Positions 1 to 10,972 of a stretch of 64,000 nucleotides of DNA are shown piece by piece. The notes under the pieces are model-generated. The model saw only the letters and a list, made by a program, of their open reading frames with translations. It searched no databases and was not told the DNA's origin. Location of the stretch: contig OZ024721.1 of NCBI GenBank assembly GCA_964016875.1, forward strand, positions 5,151,001-5,215,000, given 5' to 3'. Each line of letters begins with the position of its first letter. Positions within the stretch are counted from its first letter, which is position 1. A program made the position numbers and the translations under genes. This stretch comes from Fallopia convolvulus (Eukaryota; Streptophyta; Magnoliopsida; Caryophyllales; Polygonaceae).

Positions 1-152
1 CCGAAAACAAACATGCACATTTCATTGTAAGACACTAGTTAACCAAAGAATAAAAATGAACAGCAATATTACTAGAGATGGTCATTTATTTGAGGTTCCT
101 AATGAAAGAAAGCTTCGAAACTCTGCCTTGGCAAGGGTTCCTATATATAGTA

Positions 153-1098
153 CTACTTAGCTAGAACCAAACTCTCAACGAAGTCACCCAAATACGCGAC
201 AGGACGAACAACACGACCATCACTACTTCGTTGGCCATCATTATACACCGAAACCTTCAATCTCCCATCTTTCGTCCAATACTCCCAAATCACTTCCCTA
301 TTCCGAAACCCTCCCACTTGAAACACGCCTTCTTTAATATTGTACACTTTACTCCATGACCCCATTCCATAATCCAAACTCCATAACGAAACGATATCCT
401 CGCAATCCAATCCCCACACCCCTAAAGAAGATCCGCCATCAACAACCACCAACCGGTTCGTTACCCACAAATTGTTCTTGATCGGATAAGGCAATGAAAT
501 GTAGCTAAACCTCTCGGTTGCAAAATCGAACCGAGCCAAGTGACGGTAATTAATAGCTATGACCCGTATCAACACCTTCGATCCAAACCAACCCGCCTTT
601 AAACGACACGCTTTGAGACGCATTCCGCTTATGGCGACAATTGGGCAACTCAACCGCCTTCCAAGATGCTGACTTGACGCTATAAACCCAAACCCCGTCA
701 TCCGCTTCTTCTTGATCGTAGAACAGTGATTCATTCGGTTCCAAATTGCAGCCGAAAATGGCGAGCGCCTTGTAATCCTTAGAGGACTCGTCGTATCCGA
801 ATCCAAAGCTTATATTTATGAAGAACTTTATCGAGTTTGAGGGAGACGGGAATTGGCGGTACTTTCGGATTGATGGATTCCATAGCATAGCGAAAATCTG
901 ACCGATTATCAAGAGGATTCCGTTGAGTGATCCGGCGACGACCCATTGGTCGTAGAGGAAGTTTGGTCCTTTTTCGATCCATTTGAGGTCTGGGGTTTGT
1001 GGGCTGCTTTTGATTGAGAGGACTTCACAGATGGTGTGAAGATGGTCCAGACGATTCCCCCAGGGGATTGTGAGAGTGAGGATTCGGTTTCCGTGGAG
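153..1098 (-). pseudogene. F-box-associated (FBA) domain gene relic
   Basis: On the minus strand an open frame runs from 1098 to 550 and carries the hallmarks of plant F-box proteins of the FBA type, including LWNPSIRKYRQFP, FGFGYDESSKDYK and VWVYSVKSASWK. Around 555-575 the reading shifts frame and continues to a stop at 153 with further FBA-like sequence (HLARFDFATERFSYISLP). An in-frame TAG stands at 1099-1101, exactly where an N-terminal F-box should be joined, and no F-box is visible upstream. Family members normally use the F-box to bind SKP1 in an SCF ubiquitin ligase and the FBA region to bind substrate. With the F-box gone and the frame broken, this is most likely a pseudogene. A sequencing error at the frameshift would not explain the missing F-box. 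Confidence 0.8.
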
Positions 1099-1215
1099 CT
1101 AACAGCTAACAGCTTTCAACTTCATCTACATCAACGAACACGTATAGACATACACATATATATATAAGGAATGAAACAACTGAAATGAATCAACACAGGT
1201 TAATATATCACAGCA

Positions 1216-1285
1216 TTGAAAAATGGCAACAACAAATGCCAATGATCAATGGAAAGAATGAGGAAACTAACAAACAGTGGAGGAG
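1216..1285 (+). repeat. Dispersed segment, copy A, left part
   Basis: This stretch (ending in a variant of AATGCCAATGATCAATGGAA followed by a purine-rich run) is closely similar to 14312-14375. The matching right part is at 2131-2190. Copies A and B appear to be one ancestral non-coding segment interrupted by different insertions. Confidence 0.6.
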
Positions 1286-1298
1286 ATGACAAAGTTGT

Positions 1299-2130
1299 CC
1301 CCATCGTGCCCTGCACGACTATGACTCGATATTTTCAGATATACTATAAAAAAGATATTAATAAATAAAAATATAGTATAAATAATCATTGTAAATTGGT
1401 GATTTATATAAATTATAAAAAAAAAGCATATTCTAAATTAAATATTTTGATAGAAAAAATGAAAATAATGGGACATTTAATATGGATTAGCAAATAAAAT
1501 TGACTTGACATGTACGTATATTATCAAAAAATCATTACCGGGAAGTTATAATTGAAAATTACAATTGAAATTGGCTAGATTTGTATGTAAATTATCAAAA
1601 AAATCAAAATTGAAAAATCAAAGATATATCATAATTGAAATTTAAAAATTTGCCAACAAAAAGATTCGATCCTATCTAAATATCATAATGGAAAAAAATA
1701 TATAGGTTAAAAAAAAACTTTGACTTGATAATTTAATAATAATATATGTAATTGAGTATATTTATATTTTACTATAAGAGAGAGAAAGAAACAACTAAAA
1801 TGTTAAAAAGATTAAGCATATATATTTTATTGGCTTATAAGGAAAAAATTTCAACCATTAGTTAAATTCTTTTAGTTAAGATATTATCTCCTACCAAAAA
1901 TTAAGATATTATCTAAATTTGGGAAATAAATAAATTTTAATTAGGTGGAAAAAATTTGTCATGTGGAATATGAAGTAGAAAGAATAATTAATACAAAATT
2001 TTTATGGAGCAAGGATTAAATGACATGTGGCAAAATCCTATGTGGAATAATAATAGAACGACATGTGAAAAAAGCTGATGTGGCGCAACGTGGAGGCTGC
2101 AAAGCTTATTACTTTTATATATATAGTAGA
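1299..2130 (-). mobile_element. Possible Helitron relic
   Basis: Read on the minus strand, the right end starts TCTACTATATATATAAAAG, which resembles plant Helitron 5' ends, and it abuts T at 2131 as expected for insertion into AT. The left end holds a perfect 6-bp hairpin (TCGTGC-cct-GCACGA, 1304-1318) of the kind found just inside Helitron 3' ends. No clean CTRR terminus follows the hairpin, so the 3' boundary is unproven. The interior is AT-rich with no coding sequence. The matching segment B at 14.3-15.2 kb lacks this stretch, which supports an insertion. Confidence 0.38.
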
Positions 2131-2190
2131 TTCTTTAATAAAATTGTCAGCCAGAAAAGATACACAAGACAATAACAAAAGAATCATTTT
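2131..2190 (+). repeat. Dispersed segment, copy A, right part
   Basis: Begins TTCTTTAATAAAATTGTCAG and matches 15156-15210 closely. It is the continuation of the segment whose left part lies at 1216-1285. Confidence 0.6.
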
Positions 2191-2670
2191 TTAAAATTTT
2201 CACAAGCATTAGTAGTTTAGTACTCATAGAATTAAATATAAATAATATATTTAAAAATAAATAAAATATACATATTTTTTAATTATTTGATTTGGATATG
2301 AACAAAATATATCAATTTTAAGCGAGAATCAAAAGTCATCTAACAAAATAAAATTAATATGGTGATATTATTTTCTTTTAAATTTAAAGGTTTCAAAGTG
2401 AAAATTTTATCCTTTTTTATAAAAAAGTAATAAGTTAGACTTTTAGAAGGATCGTACTAAAACGTACGTAAAATCTCAACTTGAAAAAAAGGAGATAATT
2501 AAATAATATTTTATTTTAAATTTATCTAAAAAATAGGATTAATATTAAATATTTTTTATTCAACTAATATTAATATATAATTAAGGAAGAGAATATGTGA
2601 TTAATAAAAGAGAAATAAAAGATTTGATAAGATATATTAGATTTAGTTATTATTTTTTAATAAATCTATA
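2191..2670. other. AT-rich non-coding stretch
   Basis: No gene, repeat unit or RNA could be recognised here. It is AT-rich and supplies the target site (TAAGAATAA) of the Mutator-like element that follows. Confidence 0.5.
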
Positions 2671-2679
2671 TAAGAATAA

Positions 2680-4336
2680 GGGAAATTCCGGTTGGTACCC
2701 TCGAGTTTTTTGCTCTTCCGAGTGATGCCTTGAAAAAAACTTATTCCGAGTGGTACCCCTGAACTTTTGCAAAAGTCCGACAAATGTCCTTACTTGTAAA
2801 TTTTCATTAGTTTATAACTAAATTAGTATGTTTTCTAATGAAAAAAATATTTTTGTATTTATTTAAATTAAAACAAAATTATATTTTAATGAAAATTAAA
2901 AAAATCATGTAAAATATTAAATTAAAAATATTATATACATATTTGTCAAGTAGATATATTGTTTGTTGTATAATTTCAATTTTTAAGTTTAATTTTTTTT
3001 ACAATATTTACATTAAAATAAATATAATCACTACTTCACTACTACAATAAGAAAACGGCGAGAGAAATGAACAGTGTTAAAACTTAAAACTTGAGTCTAC
3101 ATCTAGGCCATTCATTTTATAAAATCAACGTTGTTACAGATTAGTCATTCGATCAACTCCAACTCCTTTCTTTCTTTTCTCGCCTCTGCACCTTCCTATT
3201 CTGTTTCCCCATGATTCTGATTTCTCCACCTCCTGCTTCGTATGCCTCTCCTTTTCTCTCTCCTTCTCTTTGTAAAATATTAAATTAAGTTTAATTTAAA
3301 TTAAAATTGTATTCTAATCTATAACTATATATTAAAGTTGTCCCTTTTCGAGCCACCAGAACGATTTTGGCTCCACCCCATATTTAAAAAATTTTATTTT
3401 CCATTCTTATTATTTCTTTTTTTATTTCTATCTTATTCCAATAATCTTTATGACCCGTACACTCAAAAAATATTGTTCCAATAATATTGTTTCTCAAAAT
3501 CGGATATCTACCTACTATCTATCTTTTATAGATATTTTTCTTATTTTTTTTAAGTAAAAATCTATCAAAATCTTATAAGATAGGAAAATTATACAAGTAT
3601 CTACTATCTATCAAAATCGGATATATATCTACTATCTACTATCTACTATCTATCTTTTATAAGATAGGAAAATCGGATAATCTTATTTTTTTTATATCTT
3701 CCTTATACAAGTATTTAAAATTAAAGATAAAATATTTTAAAATAATATAAATCTTTTAGCATATTATCTTTTGACAAATTTATTTATAGATATATAATAA
3801 TAAAATATTTGATTAAAAAATTATACATTCTACGAGCAATAAATTACTCATATTGAAGTTTATATTATATTTTTATTAATTTATTTATTAATATCATATT
3901 TATAATGTCTATAAAATATCGAATCGTAGTCGTACATGGTACGACGGGTAAAACCAATATCGAATCGTAGTCGTACATGGTACGACGGGTAAAACTAATA
4001 TCGAATCGTAGTCGTACATGGTACGACGGGTAAAACTAGTTTAAAACTAAAATTGTATTAAAGTAAAATTGTATTAAATTAAAATTAAAGTTAAAATATT
4101 TTATATGATTTATTTTCATTGTCATTAAAATAAAATGGTATTCTAATTTAATTAAATACAAAAATTATTATTTTTTCATTAGAAAACATACTAATTTAGC
4201 TATAAACTAACTAAAATTTACAAGTAAGGGCACCAACCGGACTTTTGCAAAAGTTCAGGGGTACCACTAATAAGTTTTTTTTTCAGGGCACCACTCGGAA
4301 AAACCAAAAACTCGAGGGTACCAACCGGAATTTCCC
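2680..4336. mobile_element. Non-autonomous Mutator-like element (MULE)
   Basis: The element opens with GGGAAATTCCGGTTGGTACC and closes with its reverse complement. The inverted ends extend for roughly 235 bp each (about 2680-2915 and 4090-4336) with few mismatches. It is flanked by a perfect 9-bp direct repeat, TAAGAATAA, at 2671-2679 and 4337-4345. Long terminal inverted repeats plus a 9-bp duplication are the signature of Mutator-like transposons. No transposase is present, so it would need an enzyme supplied elsewhere. The interior holds a pyrimidine-rich stretch at about 3150-3270 that could be captured leader sequence, ACTATCT-type short repeats at 3600-3660, and a tandem repeat at 3918-4040. 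A degraded end of the same family is visible at about 51009-51290. Confidence 0.88.
3918..4040 (+). repeat. Three tandem 41-bp units with an internal palindrome
   Basis: Units start at 3918, 4000 minus 41 (3959) and 4000, and are nearly identical; they differ mainly at their last few bases. Each contains GTCGTACATGGTACGAC, a perfect hairpin with 7-bp arms and a 3-base loop. GC content is higher than in the surrounding AT-rich element. Subterminal repeats of this kind can bind transposase in other DNA transposons; that role here is inference. Confidence 0.85.
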
Positions 4337-4390
4337 TAAGAATAAATATATTTAGTTATAAATATATGTATTCAAATTAATTTTGAATTT

Positions 4391-5293
4391 TGATGTCCGC
4401 CTTTTTAGTCGTGTTTTTAGGGTGTGTTTTTGTGTGTTTGAGTCTTTTTCTTTAGTTTTGTGTTTTGTTTTGAGTCGTTTGTGTGGGTTTTCGTATTTTC
4501 ATGAGATATGGAGTCTACATAAGCTTTGGTGGTGTTTTATAGGTTTTTAGAAGCTATTTGGAGCACTTTTGAAGAAAGGAGCAAAGTTGGTGAAAGATAG
4601 CACTCAAGAATGAAGAGAAGAGAGAGAGGCGTGTGGAAGAGAGGAGAGGACGAGATTTGTGGAGTTACTTGGAAGACAAGTTTACTTTGGATTTGCTTGT
4701 AAGTTTAATTTTTAATTTAATTTGGATGTTCTTAATTATGCTTTGTGAGTAGTCTCTCTCTAAGGTTGGGGTTAAACCCAACAATGGTTGTGCATGCTTG
4801 TTTATGATCATGTCTTGATTGTTTTTATTGCATGAATCTATTCTCTTGTTCTTAATCTTTGAAACAAAAGTGGATTGGAATTTCTCATTCATAGTTGAAA
4901 CGAAAGCAGAAACCTTGAATCAGAATAGTCAATTTAGGGTTTTGAAGCGAAAGCGGATCAATCCTAGTTGAAGTAGAAGAGATAGATAGTAAGTTTATTA
5001 ATTTAGCGAAAGTTGATTGATTTACTTGCTTAAAGTTAACGAAAGTTAGCGCCTTTATGTGATAAAAGCATGATCTATGTGTTTCATTAACGTCTGGCAT
5101 GCATAATTGTTATTGTGGGGATACCATTACCTTAGATTTTCTCTTCCCTCGCTAAAAACCCGTACTTTATTGATTGCTTGCGTAACAAGTAACAAAACTT
5201 AGCACTGACTATCTCCTGTGGACGAACCTGACTTCGCTATACACAGCGGGGTCTTAATATAAATTTATTTGTTGTCAAGAAATCCTCTCAATA
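4391..5293 (+). repeat. 5' LTR of the Athila element
   Basis: Starts TGATGTCCGCC and ends CTCTCAATA, where the solo LTRs end CTCTCAACA, so the terminal CA appears mutated. It is about 900 bp against 1315 and 1326 bp for the two solo LTRs. A block of some 430 bp is missing after about 4613. The missing block includes the TATA box (TATAAATA in the solo copies) and the TCGTTAACGA pair, so this LTR probably lacks its promoter. Confidence 0.85.
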
Positions 5294-5296
5294 AAT

Positions 5297-5314
5297 TGGC
5301 ACCGTTGCCGGGGA
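5297..5314 (+). other. Primer binding site (tRNA-Asp type)
   Basis: TGGCACCGTTGCCGGGGA lies 3 bases after the LTR. It matches the complement of a plant tRNA-Asp 3' end except for one base, as is usual for Athila-lineage elements. Confidence 0.8.
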
Positions 5315-5508
5315 AGCAACAATGTTTGTTTGTTTGTTTATCTGTGGGTCTGGGAATAGCCCGACCCCGTTTTTGTTTTTAATTTTTGTTTTCTGTGTCT
5401 GTTTTCTCAGCGTATGCCAACTGGACGTCGAAGGCTCGAATTTGACAACGCCGGTTATTATCAGAACCTGAACGTTCCCTGCACCGTAGACGTCGAGAGA
5501 ACCAAGCC

Positions 5509-8229
5509 ATGGCTACACCCGAGGAGATGGCTCGTCAGATGGCCGAACTCTAGAGGCAGATGGAGGCGTTAAAAGCCGAAAAAGATGCCGCTGTTGCCGA
5601 GGTCGAGTGTCAACGAGTCAACAGTGCTCGTCTACAGGAAGAGTTGAATGCCTATCCGAGGAATGCCAAAGAATACATGCATCCAGAACTGAGGGCACCA
5701 GAGTCTCCAGTTTTGCTTCCGGAGATAGAGAAACCTTTTGAGATAAAGTCTCAATTTATATCCTTGATCAAACGGGCTCAGTTTGAAGGGAAACCTACTG
5801 AGTGCCCTATGGAACATGTTAAGAATTTTCTTGATTTATGTGACACCATAGCTGCTGAAGGTGTCTCACTTGAATATGTTCTGTTAAAAGCTTTCAGGTG
5901 GTCTCTTACTAGAAAGGCCCTGAGCTGGTTGGAGAGCTTACCTCCTAAGTCTATCAGGACTTGGAAGAATTTGTATGATCAATTTCTTAAAAAAATTTTC
6001 CCTCCTGCCAAGACGACGGAGTTGAGAAAGCGCATCACCTCCTATCACTAGCTGCCTAATGAGACTTTTGTTGAAACATGAGAAAGATTTAAGGAGATGC
6101 TTAGACAATGCCCTACTCATGGGCAACCTTTATATGTGCTCCAAGAAATCTTTTTCCAGGGTATAAATGCAGAAACGAAGAACCGCATCAACATGCATAC
6201 AACGTGCGGTTTTATAGAGATGGAACCCACGGCTGCATGGGAATTGTTGGACAAGCTGTCTAACTATGATGCCATGTATGGAACCCAGCAATCTCCCCAG
6301 CCCCAGAGGCGTCTCTAAATGCCTAACAAAGAAGATGTTGACCCCGATGTCAAAAATCAATTTCTGCAAGACGAGGTCAACCGCCTGAAGAAGCAGGTAA
6401 GTTTTCTGAAATCCTCTCAATCTTGTCAAGAATGTGGCTCTTCTACCCATAGTACTTCTTCTTGCACTAACATAGAACAAGTAAGAGCCGCTGAGACATA
6501 TGCTGAAGTGAATTATATGAGAGGCCCATACAGAAACCAGCCTAGTAATTTTGACAGGTCAAACAATCATCCAGCGTGGGGCAACCAAAACCCGAATCCC
6601 AACTATGCAGCGCCCCCACCGGATAGACGACCTGCACCATATCGACCTCTAGGCTATCAAGAGCCACCATCATGGGCATTAGGGTTACAGGAAGGCATTA
6701 GCGGAATCAAAGCCAACCTTAACAATCAAAACAAAAGATGGGGAGAGTTCGATGTGTGTAAGAAAAATGTCGACTCTCAACTAGAGAACCTTGCTGCACA
6801 AATTCCAAGGCCACAAGGGCAACTTCCGGGCCGTCTCGAAGAGAACCCTAGAGGACAAATAGCAGCAGTACACCTTAGGAGCGGAAAGACACTACCGGAG
6901 CGTGTCCAAGGTAAAGACAAGGGCCCTACGACTGAAGAGGACGCCACGGTTCAGCTCGGTAACGAGCCAGCGAGAGCAAGTACCGAACTGGCACACCATG
7001 GTGACGAGGCTCCTAGGTTCGTCAACGATCCTAGTCCAAGTAAGTTTCCTGATCCAAGCCCTTCTCTCAATCTCAGGCTAGTTAACGACCCCATCAGGGT
7101 CGGTAACAATCCTCCGAGAGCACCTAACGACCCTAGTATCGACCCGGTAGCATCACCTCTCAAGCATGACTTGGTTCCAAGAATGGTGAAATCTCTTCCT
7201 TTTCCTATTAAGAAATCAAAGGACTCTACTGAGAGTAAGTTCAAGCGTTTCGTAAAGATTCTCCAGGGCATTAATATTTTCATCCCATTCGCTGAGGCCC
7301 TAAGCGAAATGCCGGCTTACACGAAATTTTTGAAAGATATTCTTAGCAGGAAAAGATCCATCACAGAGCTGCAAGATGAAGTCCGATCCATTGCTCTACC
7401 AGAAAAGCTAGGAGACACAAGGAGATTTGCCATAACAATTGGCATAGGTGACCACAAATTCAAAGCTCTATGTGATCTGGGAGCCAGTGCTAGTTTACTT
7501 CCCCTTTCAATCTGGTCAAAAGCCAACATGGGACCATTGGAGCCGGTAGACATGAACCTCTACATGGCAGATGGATCAAGCGTAAAGGCCACAGGAGTCG
7601 TGGATGACTATCCCATTCAAGTTGGGAAATTCTTTATTCCAAATGATTTCATCGTCCTTGATATGCTTGAAGACCCTCACGTCCCCATTATCCTAGGCAG
7701 GCCATTCCTAGCTACAGCAGGTGCTAGGGTCGATGTGCGGAAAGGACTCCTCACTTTCGATATTGGAGAGGAACGCGTGGAATTCAGCCTTGACCAAAAC
7801 GCTAATGACCCAACTGCGGTCGCACAGATCGAGTTGACTCAGCCAGAACTCAACATAGCTGTTCCTAACGATCCTCCTCCAAGTACAAAAGAGGATGAGA
7901 ATTTCACACAGATCCCTACCGAACCTCCTTGGCCCATTACCGAGCCCCGCATGCAGGGCTATAATCCAGGTGAGTACTCTAACCATGAATTCGCTAATGT
8001 TGGTTATGATTCTTCTTCATACTTTGTTCCTACACCGTGCTCCACTGTTTATGCTATAGAGGAGTCCAGACCACCTTGGTCTTCGGATTTCACTAACCCT
8101 TATGTAGGAATACCGGGCATATTGATAGAAGATAAAGGACCAAATTTAGTGACTAAAGCCAATAACGCCTACAAAGCTAAGTATGGGGTACCTCAAGACC
8201 CTAACATAGCTGCAAACAAGCCACCTTGA
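5509..8229 (+). pseudogene. gag: Athila gag-protease, four in-frame stops
   Basis: A single reading frame runs from ATG 5509 to TGA 8229, interrupted by TAG 5551-5553, TAG 6049-6051, TGA 6079-6081 and TAA 6316-6318, with no frameshift. The first part is a retrotransposon gag (SWLESLPPKSIRTWKNLYDQ, then a CP.HG segment). A Cys/His knuckle-like cluster (CQECGSSTHSTSSC) follows at about 6424. The C-terminal part is a retropepsin: CDLGASASLLPLSIW carries the active-site Asp in the DLGAS form usual for this lineage, and IILGRPFL is the conserved flap-distal strand. Gag packages the element RNA and the protease matures it. The linker after the knuckle is rich in NDP repeats that coincide with the TCGTTAACGA-type motif in the DNA. 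All four stops are single-base changes and resemble C-to-T or G-to-A decay. Polymerase domains do not follow. Confidence 0.9.
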
Positions 8230-8241
8230 GCCAAGGTAAGT

Positions 8242-8288
8242 ACGTCGTGCTAACGACGTTAAAAATAGCGCTTACGGGAGGCAACCCG
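8242..8288 (+). other. Tandem RNA hairpins after the gag stop
   Basis: Hairpin 1 is ACGTCG-TGCTAA-CGACGT at 8242-8259 and hairpin 2 is CGGG-AGGCAA-CCCG at 8275-8288, beginning 13 bases after the stop codon. The same arrangement with altered but still pairing stems occurs on the minus strand at 28960-29009 behind the gag-like gene of another family. Function is unknown; candidates are RNA packaging, dimerisation or translation control. Confidence 0.7.
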
Positions 8289-9419
8289 CTTTTAGTATAG
8301 CTTAGTTTTCCTTCTTTTCTTTTTAATTTTTTTTTCTAGTTGTATTTTTGAGTTTTAGCAGTAGTTTTTAGAAGTAGAAAGATAGAATAGTTTTTAGCTA
8401 ACAAGATGCAGGAGATGGGCTCGTAAATCAATCGAAAAGAGGCTACGGAGGTTCGTTAACGACCCGGTTTGGCAACCCGAATTGGCGAAACGGGCAGGTA
8501 AGTATTTTTACCCTAATCTATCTTATATCTTTACCCATGTGCCGCCCCTTTCATCTTTTCCTCTACCTCTAGCCTCTCCTATAAAACCCTTTCAAACCTC
8601 CCAAAAATTCCACTCTCAAATCCTCAATTCAAAAGCTTAAGTTCTCCAAGAATCCTACCGATATTTCTCACAACCGATCGGAAATCTCACCACCTCCGAA
8701 CTTCGGAGTCCCACCCTAGTTAACGAGTTCGCCGCCCTTGATTTTCTTACCGACGAGATCCGAGCTCATTAACCACCCAAATTTTCGATCTTTGTTCTTC
8801 AAATTCTCGATCTAACGGTATGATTTCTAAACCCTAACTCTCTATTTGCATGATTCATGGTTTATAGGGTCGAAAATTCATATCTTGTTCATATAGAGGA
8901 TCGAATGGCATGTTTATTTTTGCTCAACGATTTTATTGCTTGATATATTGGTGGTTGATCTTGATTTCTATGGGTTTGTTCTTGCTTGATTCTCCATTTA
9001 AATTTGATTAAGAAAAGCATGAACTACTTTGTTTTGGAATTGTTTGATCTTCACCATAAGTTTCTTGGGCAATTATAGCATGTTCGGGATGGGTAATTGA
9101 GCAAGTATGGGGTGCATATACCCGATTGTGTGTCTTACGTAGGATTATGACTGATGCATGCTTGATTCATGGCTTAATTTTGGAGTATTTTACACTCGGA
9201 TCGCGACTGGTTCTCGTACAAGCTCGTTAACGACCTTCCCAGGTTCGTTAACGACCCTGCGTATTATCAGGCCCAAAAACCAGTCAAGCCCCGTTACCGA
9301 TCCCGGTTGGGTCGTTAACGAGGCATTCCGAGAGCTACTTCGAGACCAAGTATGGGGTCTCTTGTCTATTGATTTGAGTGGATCTTATCTTGGAAAAGTC
9401 ATATTATTTGTAGGTCTAC
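8289..9419 (+). other. Non-coding spacer where the Athila polymerase is absent
   Basis: No reverse transcriptase or integrase motif is visible in any frame. The spacer holds TCGTTAACGA at 8453, 9224, 9245 and 9312, with a close variant at 9291. The open frame at 9158-9433 has no recognisable domain and contains these motifs, so it is not called a gene. Confidence 0.65.
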
Positions 9420-10972
9420 ATGGCAAGTTCTAGCCGAGCCGCAACCAGAGCCCAAAAGAAGAAGAGGACTCAACGATCCTCATCTCCACCCCGCATGGAC
9501 AACGTGATCTTGCGCACTCAAGGACAAGCGGACTGCTACAACGCCATACTAGACAAGGACCACTACACTAGGTGGTTCTCGAGGTCGAGTGCTAAGCAAA
9601 TGAGGATCTATGATGATGTCAAGGAGGCCTTTGCTATTCTCGGTGTGCCTCACTTGTTGAAGAAGGAGAATGTACCACACTTCCTGGCTCTCACATCCGA
9701 GTTCCTAGCCACTCTAGAGACAAGATTCCCGACGAAGACTTCAAAAGGACGAATCAAATTCAGGCTCGGTAACGTGAACCGTGAGTTCACTTTGGCGGAG
9801 TTCAATGGTATTCTTGAGCTCCCAAATCCTTCTCGAGCTTACAGTCTAAAGGACTACAAGGTGACAAGGACTTGGAGCTACATCACCGGGGAGGTAGAGC
9901 CTTCCGCTGCAGCATTATCCGAGGCAAGCATCATCAACCCCATTTTTCGGATCATTCTGCGAGTCCTAGCTGCTATATTTTGGCCCAAGAGAGAGTTGAA
10001 CAGGCCGACAAGGACAGAAGTTGCATGTCTCCGCATGATCCTTTTTTAGAAACCCGCCCCATTGAACTTGGGGTATGAATGGCTATACTATGTTGAGAAG
10101 TCGATCAAGTCGAAGGAAGTATGGTGCGGGAATTTGGTTAGTCTCTTGGCGACCAATCTTGGAGTTGATCTATCCCTCTACACACCGGCCCACGCGCAAT
10201 TACTCAACCGAAACTATTGGTTTAGCTCCGGTATTTTCACTCAAACCGGGGATGGGTACACTACAAAAGTTCTCGGCCGAGATGTTGCACCCACTCTAGA
10301 TAAGCTGGAGCTCCTTTTTGTACCGAATTGGTACAAGGCATGGACGGGGCATGCATTCCCGTTAGAGCCCAAGCCGCAAGATGAGTTAACGCTCAGGCCA
10401 TGTGAGTCCCGGTTTGAAAGAGAGGGAAAAGAGATGGAAGATGAAGATGAGACTGAAGAAACTACCGAGGGAGGTACAGAAGAGCTCGACATCGAGGAAG
10501 AGGACCTCGATACAGAAATTCTGGGCAACAATATCTTCGTTAACGAGCCCGCCAGGGTCGTTAATGACCACTTCAAGGCTTCTACCGATGCTCCTACCGA
10601 GGCTCACAACGTCGGTAAAAACCCCAGCAGCAACCAAACGACCCACAGTCATATGGCCTCATGCCTTACAATTCTGTACTTTTTCAAAACCACTTCCAGC
10701 CCCACTACCAACCACCTCCTCAGCCCGAGTACACTGGATCGAATGTCCCGCCTCCATGGGCCGAAGATCTTTCCGCTCAGATGCAGCAGCTTAACCTTCA
10801 ACAGACACATATTAATCGGAGGATGGATAGATGGGAGAGTGTCTATTCTGCTCGCATGGCATTCGAGGATACGAGGCATCAACAGAGAGAGGCGGATGAT
10901 GCAGAGCGCTGGAGGACGATGTATGCCTTCATGGGGAACTTCGAGCATTATTTTCCACCACCTGGGCACTGA
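9420..10972 (+). pseudogene. Athila ORF1-type protein, broken
   Basis: The frame opens with a basic, serine-rich tail (residues 1-25) followed by a region typical of the Athila ORF1 family (FRLGNVNREFTLAEFNGILE). TAG at 10047-10049 interrupts the frame, which resumes with NLGYEWLYYVEKSIKSK, a family hallmark. An acidic Glu/Asp-rich stretch follows, and a frameshift near 10655 moves the end into another frame (MPYNSVLFQN to FPPPGH, stop at 10972). The function of ORF1 proteins is unsettled; the position resembles that of env-like or additional ORFs in Athila. Two breaks make a functional product unlikely. Confidence 0.8.

Noticed and set aside
3918..4040. CRISPR-like array
   Set aside because: The units are directly adjacent with no unique spacers, and the DNA is plant.
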